Below are positions 50,484-60,603 of a stretch of 64,000 nucleotides of DNA, piece after piece. Position numbers and translations under genes: made by a program. The stretch spans positions 62,001 through 126,000 of the forward strand of contig JAKSDK010000788.1 of assembly GCA_022360095.1 (NCBI GenBank), given 5' to 3'. How positions within the stretch are numbered: position 1 is the first letter of the stretch; every line of letters begins with the position of its first letter. Below the pieces are notes generated by a model that was not told where the DNA came from, ran no database searches, and saw nothing but the letters and a program-made list of their open reading frames with translations. This DNA is from Phycisphaerales bacterium. GTDB taxonomy: Bacteria; Planctomycetota; Phycisphaerae; UBA1845; UTPLA1.

Positions 50484-50846
50484 TAAAAAAAGCCCCGCAG
50501 GCTTGGTGGCCTACGGGGCTTGACGATTCAACAGACGTTGCGTCAAAAACTCACCGTGGAGGCCCTCCACCTGGCGTATCGAACATGCCGTTATCGGTTG
50601 GGGATTCCTGCCTGTGCGCGGCGGAGGCGCTGAGGCAACTCCCTGATCCGTCGAGACTTATCTCGTGGGCATACGGCATTTCGACGACGGGCGATGTTCC
50701 TAATCTCCCGTATCGTTTGCAACCAAGTTGTTCCTTCACGTGCGACATTGAAAACGCAACTTTCAAAAAAGCTTAGATCCGATTTCGCGTTAATGCTCGG
50801 CCGACTCGTCCATGTCGATGTCGCCATCGCTATGAACGTAACACCA
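50484..50846 (-). ncRNA. Candidate structured non-coding RNA with its own promoter and terminator
   Basis: On the minus strand a good promoter (50853-50880) is followed by about 360 nt and then a strong terminator. Several perfect small hairpins lie inside: CGATG-GCGA-CATCG with a GNRA loop (50816-50829), CGAGA-TAAG-TCTCG, and GTGGAGG-G-CCTCCAC. Frames of 71 and 78 codons cross it but lack ribosome sites and recognisable protein features. No match to tmRNA, RNase P, SRP or 6S RNA was recognised by eye. A novel small RNA is the best reading; a small unknown gene is possible. Confidence 0.45.
50485..50520 (-). terminator. Terminator of the candidate RNA
   Basis: On the minus strand a 12-bp stem (AGCCCCGTAGGC with GCCTGCGGGGCT, one wobble), loop CACCAA, is followed by seven T (50491-50485). 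It is a textbook rho-independent terminator. Confidence 0.85.
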
Positions 50847-50852
50847 GAGGAA

Positions 50853-50880
50853 AATATACACCCGTTTTAATGATAGTCAA
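50853..50880 (-). promoter_or_regulatory. Sigma-70-like promoter of the candidate RNA
   Basis: On the minus strand TTGACT (50880-50875) and TATATT (50858-50853) are separated by 16 bp, within the most AT-rich part of this gap. Five of six matches in each box. Confidence 0.6.
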
Positions 50881-50971
50881 GTCATTTCTTGTTTTTTTCT
50901 GACGACGTCATGTGTATTGCTTTCGTTGTTCGTTGTTGGGATTACTTGGGTTGCTCAGGATCTGCTCAGGA

Positions 50972-51001
50972 CCCCGGGCACGGCGGCCCGGGGCTTTTTT
51001 T
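50972..51001 (+). terminator. Hairpin family 2, copy 6
   Basis: CCCCGGGC (50972-50979) pairs with GCCCGGGG (50986-50993), followed by C and at least eight T. It is a strong terminator by shape, but no plus-strand gene precedes it, so what it stops is unclear. It lies 130 bp before the gene at 51133. Confidence 0.75.
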
Positions 51002-51132
51002 TTCAGACGGCATTTGATCCTTTTTTCGATTTCTTTGCGGTGGATGCAATGGGGCGACCTTTCCCGCGACATATGTCATTGCCGCGGGAAGACTCTGAGC
51101 CATGAGTCCGCGCCAATCTTTAAGGAGCAGTC

Positions 51133-52863
51133 ATGAATGCGCTCAAAAATAGAGCCGGGCTTAATTTCTGCAAGTACTCCTTCGGGGCAGGTATTTTGTG
51201 GCTTGCGATCGTTTCGTCGTCTTACGGGGGGGCTGCACAGAGCATCCAATTCCGAAAGGTCGCTGAGACCGGCATGGCGGCACCTGGCACGGAGCCGGGC
51301 GTTGTCTTTGGAGCGCTCACGACCGGTCTCAATCACAATTTACTGATACCGAAGATCGACGAGGCCGGCCGTGTGGCGTTTATGGCCATGCTTTCGGGTC
51401 CTGGCATCGACGTGTCGAATTTTCAAGGCATGTGGGCCGAGGAGAACGGCATGCTGCGTTTGGTGGCGCGTGGTGGGCTCCCAGCGCCCGGGACGGAAAA
51501 AGGCGTCAACTTCATTGGCGTGCCGAGTCTGGAATTGCCGTTTCCTCCGGAGGGCGGAGGGTCACATATCGCCTTCCACGCGGAATTGACCGGTGACGGT
51601 CTCGATGTCACCAATGACCAAGGGTTCTGGGCGGGTGGCCCAGGGAGCGTTCGTCTTGTGGCACGTGAAGGCGGTCCTGCGCCGGGATTGCCCGGGCTCA
51701 GGTTCAGTATTCCCTTTGGCGTCGCCAATGAGGCGGGTCACGTCCTTTTGCGAAGCGATCTAAGCGGCCCGGGCGTTAACAATACGAACAACTCGAGCTT
51801 CTTCACGGATCGCTCGGGGGTACTGGAATCGTTTTTGCGCGAGGGGGATGCCGCGCCTTCGACCGAGGCAGGCACGGTTTTCGGCGGCAACTTTCCATTC
51901 CGGGCGTTTTCCTTCAACGACAATTCAAGTGTCGCCGTGAGTGCCAAGGTCGAGGGTCCGGCGGTCAATGGCTCAAATGACCAATTGCTTTATGTGGAAC
52001 GGGATGGCACGTTGGACCTCGTTCTGCGCGAAGGCGAACCGGCACCGGGCGCCGGCCCGGGTGCGACGTTCGGCGGAAACTCGGGCGACTGGTCATTGGA
52101 CTTCGTTGGGCTCAATAACAACGAGCGGGTGGCTTTTCTTGTGCGATTGGGTGGTGCATTATCGACGCAGACTGCGATTTATTCCGATCACACCGGTGTA
52201 CTCGCGCCAGTCGCGCTTTTCGGACAGCCTGCGCCTGGGCTGGATTTTGACTTTACGCTGTTTGCAACGCCGGTGCTGAACGATTCGAATCAGATTGTCT
52301 TTGGCGCGGCGTTTCCTCACGACGGCGGTATTTTTACGCCTGCGCCGTTTGGTGTTTTCTCGGACATGAGCGGTTCGATCGCACCGGTGGTTTCGCCCGG
52401 CGACACGACGCTTGAGGGTGAAGTGATCGACGATGCGCGAATCAGCGGTTTTAACAGTGCGGGTCAAATACTCCTCAGCGTGCGCATCGATTCGCCGGCG
52501 CCTCGCACGGGTTTCTGGTTGCGGGATACGGACGGTCTTTTGCATCGCATTGCGGCGATCGGCGACCAGTTCGACGTCAGCGGTGACGGTCGCGATGTGC
52601 GCGATGTGGTCCGTGTGGTGAGCGGCGGAATGAACGAAGCGGGGCAGGTTGCGATTCGAATCGACTTTGCCGACAACTCAAGCGCCCACTTTGTGGCGGG
52701 GCTGCCGTGTCAGGGCATTTCACTGGACATTGATCAACTCATCACTGCACTGCTTTCGGCGAATCCGGATGCGGTAACGATTTGCATGCATGACGGCAAT
52801 GGCGATGGTCTTCTGGATGCGCGTGACATTCAGTCGATCGTGGAGAGTCTGCTGGAGGAGTGA
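51133..52863 (+). CDS. Secreted tandem-repeat protein with EF-hand/dockerin-like C-terminus
   Basis: 576 residues; AAGGAG lies six bases before ATG 51133. A signal peptide with a long n-region is cleaved near SSSYGGAAQS. The body is about seven repeats of roughly 65 residues with the pattern G.PAPGTE.G..F......N..G.V.F.A.LSGPG....N..GLW, resembling the planctomycete DUF7453-type repeats; a beta-propeller is likely. The C-terminus, MHDGNGDGLLDARDIQSIVESLLEE, is a single EF-hand/dockerin half with its calcium-binding Asp residues intact. No sorting tail is seen. Role unknown; the GNAT gene that follows is 130 bp away and probably separate. Confidence 0.8.
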   Translation: MNALKNRAGLNFCKYSFGAGILWLAIVSSSYGGAAQSIQFRKVAETGMAAPGTEPGVVFGALTTGLNHNLLIPKIDEAGRVAFMAMLSGPGIDVSNFQGMWAEENGMLRLVARGGLPAPGTEKGVNFIGVPSLELPFPPEGGGSHIAFHAELTGDGLDVTNDQGFWAGGPGSVRLVAREGGPAPGLPGLRFSIPFGVANEAGHVLLRSDLSGPGVNNTNNSSFFTDRSGVLESFLREGDAAPSTEAGTVFGGNFPFRAFSFNDNSSVAVSAKVEGPAVNGSNDQLLYVERDGTLDLVLREGEPAPGAGPGATFGGNSGDWSLDFVGLNNNERVAFLVRLGGALSTQTAIYSDHTGVLAPVALFGQPAPGLDFDFTLFATPVLNDSNQIVFGAAFPHDGGIFTPAPFGVFSDMSGSIAPVVSPGDTTLEGEVIDDARISGFNSAGQILLSVRIDSPAPRTGFWLRDTDGLLHRIAAIGDQFDVSGDGRDVRDVVRVVSGGMNEAGQVAIRIDFADNSSAHFVAGLPCQGISLDIDQLITALLSANPDAVTICMHDGNGDGLLDARDIQSIVESLLEE

Positions 52864-52993
52864 GCCACGACACTGCTCGGTTTCGTTCAGACTGACTGAA
52901 ATGGCATCCCGGCATTTCTGCTTGACATTCGTCCCTAACCTGCTCATAAGATCGTAGCGTCGGAGTCATGGCATTCATTTTTTGGAGGCCGAC

Positions 52994-53464
52994 GTGGCTG
53001 TTGGTTTGCGATCTGTTCAGTCTGATGACCGGTCATTTCTCTATGAACTGTATTGCAGTACGCGCGCGGATGAACTGGGGGCATTGGGTTGGAGTGAGTT
53101 GCAGCGGGAGGTTTTTCTGAAGCAGCAGTTTGCCGCCCAACAACGGGCTTTCGACGGGTTGTCGCATGCGGATCATCAGATCATTCTGAAAGACGGGCGG
53201 CCAATCGGAAGGATGATTGTCGTTCGAAATGATGAGGAGCTTAGGCTTGCCGACATCGCGTTACTGGCAGAGCACAGGAACCATGGTATCGGCACTTCGT
53301 TGATCCGTGAATTGCTCAATGAGGCGCAATCCGTTGGAAAGCCGATGAGACTGCAGGTTTTGAACACGAATCGCGCCATATTGCTCTATCAGCGTATGGG
53401 TTTAGAGATTCGCAGTGAGCGCGGTATGTATCTCCAGATGCAATGGGATTCGCGCAGGGGATAG
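52994..53464 (+). CDS. GNAT-family N-acetyltransferase (paralogue 1)
   Basis: 156 residues from GTG 52994, which has GGAGG five bases upstream. The GNAT acetyl-CoA motif is IALLAEHRNHGIGTSLIRELLNEA (Q/RxxGxG/A form), followed by VLNTNRAILLYQRMGLEI, the typical motif B. The N-terminal part YCSTRADELGALGWSELQREVFLKQQFAAQQ is shared with the GNAT at 62213 (YASTRAAELSQTGWDAAQKETF...), so the two form one subfamily. That subfamily is seen beside tail-collar genes; here no collar gene is adjacent. It acetylates an amine; substrate unknown. Confidence 0.9.
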   Translation: MAVGLRSVQSDDRSFLYELYCSTRADELGALGWSELQREVFLKQQFAAQQRAFDGLSHADHQIILKDGRPIGRMIVVRNDEELRLADIALLAEHRNHGIGTSLIRELLNEAQSVGKPMRLQVLNTNRAILLYQRMGLEIRSERGMYLQMQWDSRRG

Positions 53465-53896
53465 TCGCCAGGCATGATTCCGCGCGCGCTTCGATTCGGT
53501 GGATAACTCCACGCGACTCTTGCTTCAGTTTTGCTAATCACTTACTGGAAATGATCTAAGGACGATCATATTTGTGTTATTCAATGTTTGCGCATTTTTT
53601 CTGCGCAAACGATGGTTAGATTGCGCTGATGTAATATATGGAGATACATTTTTTTTAGTGTAGAGGAGGGACTCGCATGTCTCTGTTTATACGACGAGAC
53701 TTGGAGTGCACCGTTTTGTTGGCGATGTACGGTATGTCACAATAAGAAAATGTTTTAATGTAATTGATTGCAATTCAATTTGCGTCTTGTTTATAATCCG
53801 AATTGCATTGCTCTCGGGCGACTTACTGCATCATAAACCGATTAGACATTCCGGGCGCGAAGGTGCAATGCTTCGAAAGGAATGGAGGACGAAGGC
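53465..53896. other. AT-rich intergenic region with one strong hairpin
   Basis: 430 bp before the giant protein gene, much AT-richer than the coding DNA. It holds GTTTGCGCA (53586-53594) and TGCGCAAAC (53602-53610), a perfect 9-bp stem with a T-rich loop. Its low G+C suggests a strong promoter area. A short frame at 53706 has no support. Confidence 0.45.
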
Positions 53897-56800
53897 ATGA
53901 CCGGAACAAAGGTGGCCGGCGGTATCGCAGTGATATCGGTTGTTTTGGCATTGGCCGTAGGGTCTGGATCAAATCCCGGGCTCGTCATTGACTCAGTTGT
54001 GCAGTTTAGCGATTTGGATGGCAGCGCATCCGACAGAGACGGTGTTGCGGACGGTACGCTCACTGTCAAGCGTCTTCTCGTCAAGCGGCACGGCGTGCTT
54101 TTGATCGACGTGTCGGATGCGCGAATCGTTGCCGATCGGAACGTCCAGCTTTCCAGGGACGGCGCTATCAAAGCCAGTTCATCGTTACAGGAGGCGCCTG
54201 CGCTCACGATTCAGGCCGGTCGAAAAATCGAACTGAAAAATAATGCCGCCATCGATATGGATGGTGCAGGTGGCGGTGGGGTCGTCATCCTGTGTTCGTC
54301 GCGTGATCTTCGGGTTCGAAACCGCGCGAGGATTACGGCGTCGAGCGCCGACGGTGACGGCGGTTCAATCCTGCTTGTTTCAGAGCGGAATATCGATATT
54401 CAATGGACCCATGCGGTCATCAAGGCGAACGGCGCGAACGGCGGAGACGTGACACTGGCGTCCTGTTCACATAGCAATACCGCGATTCACATCAAGCGCG
54501 CGCGCATCGAAGCGAAGGGGAGCGACGGAATCGGCGGAACGATCGAAATGGAAGCCCGGTGCGGCGGCGTGAAAATCGAACGGATTCACCATCATCACGG
54601 TGGCCACTCTGCACGGATCAACGCGACCGGCACCGAGGCGGACGGTTCGATCACGATCACGGCTGCGAAGAACGTCCGTCCGAATCCGCCGAATACGGCC
54701 CCGCCTGCCTTGGTTATGACGCAGACGCCATCGAACGAGCCGTGTGATTGTCCGGAGCGTCCCGATGCTCTTGATGATCTCGCTGTGACGGACGAGGACA
54801 CGGCCGTCACGATCGACGTCTTGGCCAATGACACCGATCCGGACGGCAACATTGCACCGAGCAGTGTCAGTGTGGTTTCCGGACCGAGTCACGGCACGGT
54901 TTTGGTCAATGCCGTCAATGGTGCGATCACCTATACGCCAACCGCCAATTTCAATGGATCAGATTCCTTTAGTTACGAAGTCTGCGACGACGGCCCTCCG
55001 ATACTGTGCGATACAGCGTCTGTCGCGATTACCGTTCATCCGATCAACGATCCACCTGTCGCCGAAAACGATACGGCCGTGACGGATGAGGATACATCGG
55101 TGACAATTGCGGTCCTGGCGAACGACAACGATCTGGACGGTCATCTCGATCCTTCGAGTGTCGTGGTGACCACGGGGCCCGGCAGCGGGTCGGTCACGAT
55201 CAACCCGGCCAACGGCGAAATCACGTATGCGCCGAATCTGAATTTCAACGGACAGGATTCGTTCATTTATCAGGTGTGTGATGACGGAACACCGTTGCCG
55301 TCGTTGTGCGACTCGGCCACGGTGACAATTTCCGTCAATGCGGTCAATGACGCTCCGGTGGCGACGGACGATCTGGTCACGACGAGCGAAGACACGGCAG
55401 TGGCCATCGACGTGCTCGCGAATGACGTCGATCTCGACGGAAACCTCAACCCTGCCGCCGTCGTGGTCGTTGCAGGCCCCGACCATGGCAACGTTTCGAT
55501 CAATCAGTCGACGGGGGAAGTGACTTACACGCCGGAAGCCGATTTCAATGGCACGGACGAGTTCACCTACGAAGTCTGCGACGATGGCACGCCGCTTCCG
55601 GCGCTCTGCGACACGGCCGTCGTTTCCATCACGATCGGCGCCGTGAATGACGCTCCGGTCGCGGGCGACGATGCTGCCGTCACGGATGAGGACACGTCCG
55701 TTTCGGTCGACGTGCTTGCCAATGACAGCGACATCGACGGAAGTCTTGATCCTTCCAGTGTGGCGGTCACGTCCGGTCCAAGCGACGGCTCGGTGTCGAT
55801 CAATACCATCACGGGCGAGATTACGTATTTGCCCGATTCGCATTTCAACGGCATGGACTCCTTTACCTATGAAGTTTGTGACACCGGTACGCCGTTGCCG
55901 GGTCAGTGCGACAGCGCGTCAGTCTCCATCACGGTCAACGCCGTGAATGATCCGCCGCTGGCCGTGGATGATGACATGGAAATGACGAACGAAGACACGG
56001 CCGTGGTCATCGATGTGTTGGCAAACGACAGTGATGTGGACGGCAACCTCGATCCCGGCAGTGTCGTGATCATCGTTGAACCTGACCACGGAACAGCGTT
56101 GGTCAACGCCGCGACGGGCGAAGTCGAGTATGTACCCGATCCGGATTTCAGCGGCATCGACATGTTTACGTATGAAGTCTGTGACGACGGCACACCGTTG
56201 CCTTCCGAGTGCGATGCGGCCGTGGTGACGGTGACCGTGAAGGCGGTGAACGACGTGCCGATGGCGAACAATGACACGGCCGTTACGAATGAGGATGTTT
56301 CAGTCACGATCGACGTGTTGGCCAACGACGACGACTTGGACGGCAATCTCGATCCGAGCACCGTCACAGTCGCGTCCGGGCCTTGCCACGGCAGCGCTTC
56401 GGTCGATTCGTTGACCGGAGAGATCACATACACACCGCCTCCCGACTTCAACGGGACGGACGTTTTCGTTTATGAAGTTTGTGACGAGGGTGTGCCGGCG
56501 CCGGTGGAGTGCGATACGGCCACGGTGACCATCACGGTCAACGCCGTCAACGACGGGCCGGTTGCAAACGACGACATTGCCACGGTGGACGAAGATGGAT
56601 GTTTGACGATCGACGTGCTCTCGAACGACAGTGACGTGGACGGCACCCTTGTTGCCGCCAGCGTTATTGTGACGGTCGATCCCGGTCAGGGAACCGTCTC
56701 CGTCAACAATCTTACGGGTGAGATCACCTACAAGCCGAACGCAGACTTCAACGGTTCCGACGGATTCACCTATGAAGTCTGCGACGACGGGACACCGCTC

Positions 56801-59800
56801 CCGTCACTTTGCGCGTCGGCCGATGTGTCCATCACGGTCAATGCAATCAACGATCCGCCGGTCGCGATGGACGATGCGAATGTAGAGACCGCGCCGATGA
56901 CACCGGTTGTTGTCGACGTCCTGGCGAACGACAGTGACGTTGACGGCAATCTAGTGTCCGGCAGTGTTGTCGTCGTGTCCGGACCGGACAATGGTGGAAC
57001 CTCGGTCGATTCCGGCACGGGCGAGATCACCTACACGCCGGACGCCGGTTTTGCCGGAATTGACACATTTACGTATGAAATCTGCGACGACGGAACTCCG
57101 CTCCCGTCCGAGTGCGACACGGCACTCGTGACCGTCATGGTCTTCGGGCCGCCGACGGCGGTGGATGATCACTTTGCTACGCTGTCCAACACGACATTCG
57201 GCCCCGGCCCGAGTGTGCTTTCGAATGACACGGTGAACGGCGCAACGATCAGTGCGGTCAACGGCGATCCCGGATCGGTGGGCAGCCCGACTTCGACGAC
57301 CGCAGGAGGCACGGTCACTTTGAACACGGACGGGACTTTTACGTACAACCCACCTGCGGATCAGGCGTTGTTCGACACGTTTACCTATACGCTCAGCAAC
57401 CCGGCGGACACCGACACGGCCACGGTGACAATTCAGGTCGGCGAAGCCCCGATCGCGGCGGATGATGGCTATTCAGCGATCGGAAACGTGCAGATCGACG
57501 TTTCGGCGGCGGGCGGTGTTTTTGGGAACGATGTCGTCAATTTCGCAACGTTGAGCGTTCCGGCTTCGAGCGAAAACGGTGGAGACGTGACAGGGCATGC
57601 CGACGGCAGCTTCAGTTATAACCCGCCGCCGGGTTTCGAAGGCAGTGACACCTTCGATTACACATTGAGTAATGGTTTGGGGAATTCGATCGGGACGGTG
57701 ACCGTGACCGTCGAGGGAATGATCTGGTTCATCGACAATAGCGTTTCCGGAGGCGACGGCCGGTTAACATCGGCCTTCGGCAGCTTGGCGGCGTTTGATG
57801 CCGTCAACGGCGGCGGCAATCAGAGCGATCCGGAGGAAGGCGACACGATCTTCGTGGCGTCCGGTGCAGGGAACTACGGTGGTTCCGTGACGCTGGAGGA
57901 CAACCAGCGTCTCATTGGTGGTGGAGCGTCTGTCTCTCTCGAATCGATTACGGGTCTTATCCTGCCTCCGTTCAGTGCCGCGCTTCCGGCAACCGGCGGA
58001 GCTTCGCCCAATCTCGCAAGCGCCGACGGTAACACCATCAATCTGGCCGTGAACAATCTTGTGCGCGGCTTGGACGTCGGGGATACACCGAACGGCGGTT
58101 TCGGCATCTCGGACGGCGGCGCGAGCGTCGGTCTGCTTGATATTCTGGAAGTGTCCGTCAGCGGGTCGGGCGGTGCGTTGAATCTTGCCAACGGCGGCAC
58201 GGCCAACCTGGTCGCCTTCGATGAACTGTCCTCCACGGATGCATCGGCTCAGGGGATAAACCTGGTCAACGTGAACGGCACGATCACGGTCGCGGCCGGA
58301 AGCATCCTCGATGCATCCGGCGCTGCGGTAAGAATCGACGGTGGCAACTTGACGCTGGCCTATCCCGGCAGCATTTCCAAGACGAATGCCGGCCGGCTCA
58401 TCGAGATCGTCAACACGGTGACCGGAGCGATTGATTTTAATGGCAACGTCACGGGCACGAGTCCCGATTGCACGGGTGTTCGAGTTGCCGATTCTTCAGG
58501 TTCGGTGAATTTCAACGGCGCGTTGGATCTTGGTACGAACGCCAGTCGCTTGGCGCATGACGGCATCACGCTCAGCGACAATGCCGGTCTGGTGAGCTTT
58601 GCCGACATCGCGGTGTTCACAGCGGGTGCCCGTGGCCTGGTCGCGGAAAACAGTAGTACGGTGACGGTCACGACAGGTTCCTTGGACTCGGGCAACGCAA
58701 CTGCGGTGGACGTCGATAACTCGGATTTGAACATCACATTGACCGACGTTTCTTCGAGCGGAGGGTCTTTACCGGGGATTGATCTAAATATCACGACGGG
58801 CATCTTCGTCGTTTCCGGGGACGGCGCGACGGCCGGTCCCGGCGACCTTGATGACAACAACGGCTCCGGCGGAACGATTGCCGACAAGAGCGGTAACGGC
58901 GTCATTCTGCACGACGCGGTCGGCGTTTCTCTTAATTACATGAATTTCGACAACTGTTCAGACCACGGTATCAGGGGCACTGCGATGACGAATTTCACCA
59001 TGTCGCGGTGCAATCTGACCGACAGTTCCAATCAGCCCGAAGAGGCGTCTATTCTGATCGAGGATTTGCAGGGCGCCTGCGCCATCACCAATACGCTGAT
59101 GGACAATTCATTTAACGATCATATTCGGGTTGTCAATTCCAACGGTGTTCTCGACTTGCTTAACGTGCAGGCCTGTTCGTTCATCGGGAATCCCGTATCC
59201 GGACAAGGAAACGACGGAATCCTGTATGTCGGCAATTCCGGCAGCAATGCGACGGTGGTCATTCAGGGAAGCGAATTCCTCAACAGTGACGGCGATCATG
59301 TTCACATCACGATGCACGGGGACAGCACCGCGGACGTCACGATCGGCGGGCCATCTACGGCCGACGGAAACACGATGAACGCCGACGGCACGGTTGACGT
59401 TCTGGGTTCCGGGATCACGCTCTCCACCGGTGACGCCTTTGCCGGTCGGTTGGACTACCTGATCCAAAACAACGACATTCAGAATGCCAGGAGTTTCGCC
59501 GTCAATGTCAGCCTCGGCAGTTCGCTATCGACGTCCGTCAAGGAAGGCACCGTGTCCGACAACACGATCGGAACGGTCGGCGTCCCCTTCTCCGGCGGTA
59601 TGGGCTTGCGTTTCAATGCGAACACGGCGGGGACGACATCGGCGGTAATCGAAAATAACACCATACAGGAGTTCAGCGGTGATTTTGGTCTGCACTTCAA
59701 GACCAATGACGGAAGCGCCGGCATGATCGCGAGTGTCTCCGGCAACACGATTGGGAATCCAAGCGATCCCGATGCCTTGAGCGCGATTCGACTGGACATC

Positions 59801-60064
59801 GGGACTGTGAGCGGAGATACGTCGGCGCTGTGCGTCGATCTGCAGGGCAATACGTTCGACGTGCCCAATGCGCCGGCGAACTGGGTCAATGACCTGACGC
59901 TGCGACAGCGGAACAACGGAACGCTGTCTCTGCCCGGTTACGTCGGCGGCGCGACCGATCTCGCGGCGATCGAAGCGTTTATCCAAGGCAATAATGTGGG
60001 CAATCCCACGGTCAGTGGAACATTCACGGGCAGTCCCGGCGTTGACGGCAACGCCTGTCCGTAG
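53897..60064 (+). CDS. Giant secreted tandem-95 / beta-helix surface protein
   Basis: 2055 residues from ATG 53897, with GGAGG eight bases upstream; an ATG at 53882 lies over that site. Signal peptide MTGTKVAGGIAVISVVLALAVGSG. Residues about 30-260 are a beta-solenoid region (ITASSADGDGGSILLVSERNIDI). Eight units of about 95 residues follow, pattern PVA.DD.AVTDEDTSV.IDVLANDSDVDGNLD...G..G.ITYTPDADFNG.DSFTYEVCDDGTPLPSLCDTA.VTITV, the Ig/cadherin-like tandem-95 repeat. Two divergent units come next. The last 750 residues are a right-handed beta-helix with NNTI.G and SGNTI turns. No C-terminal anchor is visible, so attachment is unexplained. Possibly an adhesin or fibre. It lies 70 bp upstream of the DUF6916/tail-collar genes in the same direction and may be part of that system. 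Confidence 0.88.
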   Translation: MTGTKVAGGIAVISVVLALAVGSGSNPGLVIDSVVQFSDLDGSASDRDGVADGTLTVKRLLVKRHGVLLIDVSDARIVADRNVQLSRDGAIKASSSLQEAPALTIQAGRKIELKNNAAIDMDGAGGGGVVILCSSRDLRVRNRARITASSADGDGGSILLVSERNIDIQWTHAVIKANGANGGDVTLASCSHSNTAIHIKRARIEAKGSDGIGGTIEMEARCGGVKIERIHHHHGGHSARINATGTEADGSITITAAKNVRPNPPNTAPPALVMTQTPSNEPCDCPERPDALDDLAVTDEDTAVTIDVLANDTDPDGNIAPSSVSVVSGPSHGTVLVNAVNGAITYTPTANFNGSDSFSYEVCDDGPPILCDTASVAITVHPINDPPVAENDTAVTDEDTSVTIAVLANDNDLDGHLDPSSVVVTTGPGSGSVTINPANGEITYAPNLNFNGQDSFIYQVCDDGTPLPSLCDSATVTISVNAVNDAPVATDDLVTTSEDTAVAIDVLANDVDLDGNLNPAAVVVVAGPDHGNVSINQSTGEVTYTPEADFNGTDEFTYEVCDDGTPLPALCDTAVVSITIGAVNDAPVAGDDAAVTDEDTSVSVDVLANDSDIDGSLDPSSVAVTSGPSDGSVSINTITGEITYLPDSHFNGMDSFTYEVCDTGTPLPGQCDSASVSITVNAVNDPPLAVDDDMEMTNEDTAVVIDVLANDSDVDGNLDPGSVVIIVEPDHGTALVNAATGEVEYVPDPDFSGIDMFTYEVCDDGTPLPSECDAAVVTVTVKAVNDVPMANNDTAVTNEDVSVTIDVLANDDDLDGNLDPSTVTVASGPCHGSASVDSLTGEITYTPPPDFNGTDVFVYEVCDEGVPAPVECDTATVTITVNAVNDGPVANDDIATVDEDGCLTIDVLSNDSDVDGTLVAASVIVTVDPGQGTVSVNNLTGEITYKPNADFNGSDGFTYEVCDDGTPLPSLCASADVSITVNAINDPPVAMDDANVETAPMTPVVVDVLANDSDVDGNLVSGSVVVVSGPDNGGTSVDSGTGEITYTPDAGFAGIDTFTYEICDDGTPLPSECDTALVTVMVFGPPTAVDDHFATLSNTTFGPGPSVLSNDTVNGATISAVNGDPGSVGSPTSTTAGGTVTLNTDGTFTYNPPADQALFDTFTYTLSNPADTDTATVTIQVGEAPIAADDGYSAIGNVQIDVSAAGGVFGNDVVNFATLSVPASSENGGDVTGHADGSFSYNPPPGFEGSDTFDYTLSNGLGNSIGTVTVTVEGMIWFIDNSVSGGDGRLTSAFGSLAAFDAVNGGGNQSDPEEGDTIFVASGAGNYGGSVTLEDNQRLIGGGASVSLESITGLILPPFSAALPATGGASPNLASADGNTINLAVNNLVRGLDVGDTPNGGFGISDGGASVGLLDILEVSVSGSGGALNLANGGTANLVAFDELSSTDASAQGINLVNVNGTITVAAGSILDASGAAVRIDGGNLTLAYPGSISKTNAGRLIEIVNTVTGAIDFNGNVTGTSPDCTGVRVADSSGSVNFNGALDLGTNASRLAHDGITLSDNAGLVSFADIAVFTAGARGLVAENSSTVTVTTGSLDSGNATAVDVDNSDLNITLTDVSSSGGSLPGIDLNITTGIFVVSGDGATAGPGDLDDNNGSGGTIADKSGNGVILHDAVGVSLNYMNFDNCSDHGIRGTAMTNFTMSRCNLTDSSNQPEEASILIEDLQGACAITNTLMDNSFNDHIRVVNSNGVLDLLNVQACSFIGNPVSGQGNDGILYVGNSGSNATVVIQGSEFLNSDGDHVHITMHGDSTADVTIGGPSTADGNTMNADGTVDVLGSGITLSTGDAFAGRLDYLIQNNDIQNARSFAVNVSLGSSLSTSVKEGTVSDNTIGTVGVPFSGGMGLRFNANTAGTTSAVIENNTIQEFSGDFGLHFKTNDGSAGMIASVSGNTIGNPSDPDALSAIRLDIGTVSGDTSALCVDLQGNTFDVPNAPANWVNDLTLRQRNNGTLSLPGYVGGATDLAAIEAFIQGNNVGNPTVSGTFTGSPGVDGNACP
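54763..57150 (+). repeat. Eight tandem coding repeats of about 300 bp
   Basis: Eight consecutive units encode the tandem-95 domains of the giant protein. Codons for DEDT, VDVLANDSDVDGNLD and YEVCDDGTPLP recur with few changes, but the units are diverged enough that they are not recent copies. Confidence 0.85.
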
Positions 60065-60132
60065 AGGTAAGGTGTGGGTCTAGCAATGGCCTGAGGCGTT
60101 TATTGCAGTCGCTTGATGAAGGAGAGATAATC

Positions 60133-60570
60133 ATGGCAACTCGCCGTGAATTCTTGAAGAAATGCACGACCGTCGCCTGTGCGGGAGCGGCCATCGCCGC
60201 CGAACAGGCCGCGGACGAGGCGAAATTGTTGAGTCAGTCAGAGGACCGGCAGGGCACGGAGTCTTCCGTCATGGAGCAACTGACAAAAGAGCGGTTTTCG
60301 CAACAGCTCAATTCGAGGTTTCGCATTCGGGACACGATGTCCTCGGATGCGATTGACGTGGAGTTGGTTCGCGTCACCGAGGCGCATTCGACGGAAGCGG
60401 TCGAGCAGTTTTCGGTCGAGTTCCTCGGACCGGAAAAGCCTTTTTTCGAGCAGCGGATGTATCGGATCGAACACCCCGACATGGGGTCGTTCGATCTGTT
60501 TATCGTGCCGATTGGTCAGAGCCAGGATGGAACCACTTATCAGGCGGTCTTCAGTCGTATGCGTCAATAG
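60133..60570 (+). CDS. DUF6916-family protein with Tat-like leader
   Basis: 145 residues from ATG 60133, with GGAG eight bases upstream. The N-terminus MATRREFLKKCTTVACAGAAIAAEQA has a twin-arginine RREFLKK motif and hydrophobic stretch, so export by Tat is plausible. The C-terminal 90 residues follow the DUF6916 pattern: MEQLTKERFSQQLNSRFRI, DAIDVELVRVTEA, FSVEFLGPEKPFFEQRMYRIEHPDMGSFDLFIVPIGQ and TYQAVFSRM. In other genomes this domain is encoded beside tail-collar (tail-fibre-like) genes. Here it directly precedes three of them, 33 bp before the first, so the same operon is likely. Its function is unknown; a structural or adaptor role in the fibre assembly is an inference. Confidence 0.82.
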   Translation: MATRREFLKKCTTVACAGAAIAAEQAADEAKLLSQSEDRQGTESSVMEQLTKERFSQQLNSRFRIRDTMSSDAIDVELVRVTEAHSTEAVEQFSVEFLGPEKPFFEQRMYRIEHPDMGSFDLFIVPIGQSQDGTTYQAVFSRMRQ

Positions 60571-60603
60571 CGGGCCGTGCCGGCCGGTAAAGGAGCTTGT
60601 CCG

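Noticed and set aside
50484-50846. tmRNA, SRP RNA, RNase P RNA or 6S RNA as the identity of the structured region
   Set aside because: No tag-peptide frame with tRNA-like ends, no SRP tetraloop core, no RNase P conserved blocks and no clear 6S-type paired ends were found by eye.
53706-53900. Short plus-strand frame before the giant gene
   Set aside because: No ribosome site, AT-rich composition and overlap with the giant gene's own start region.
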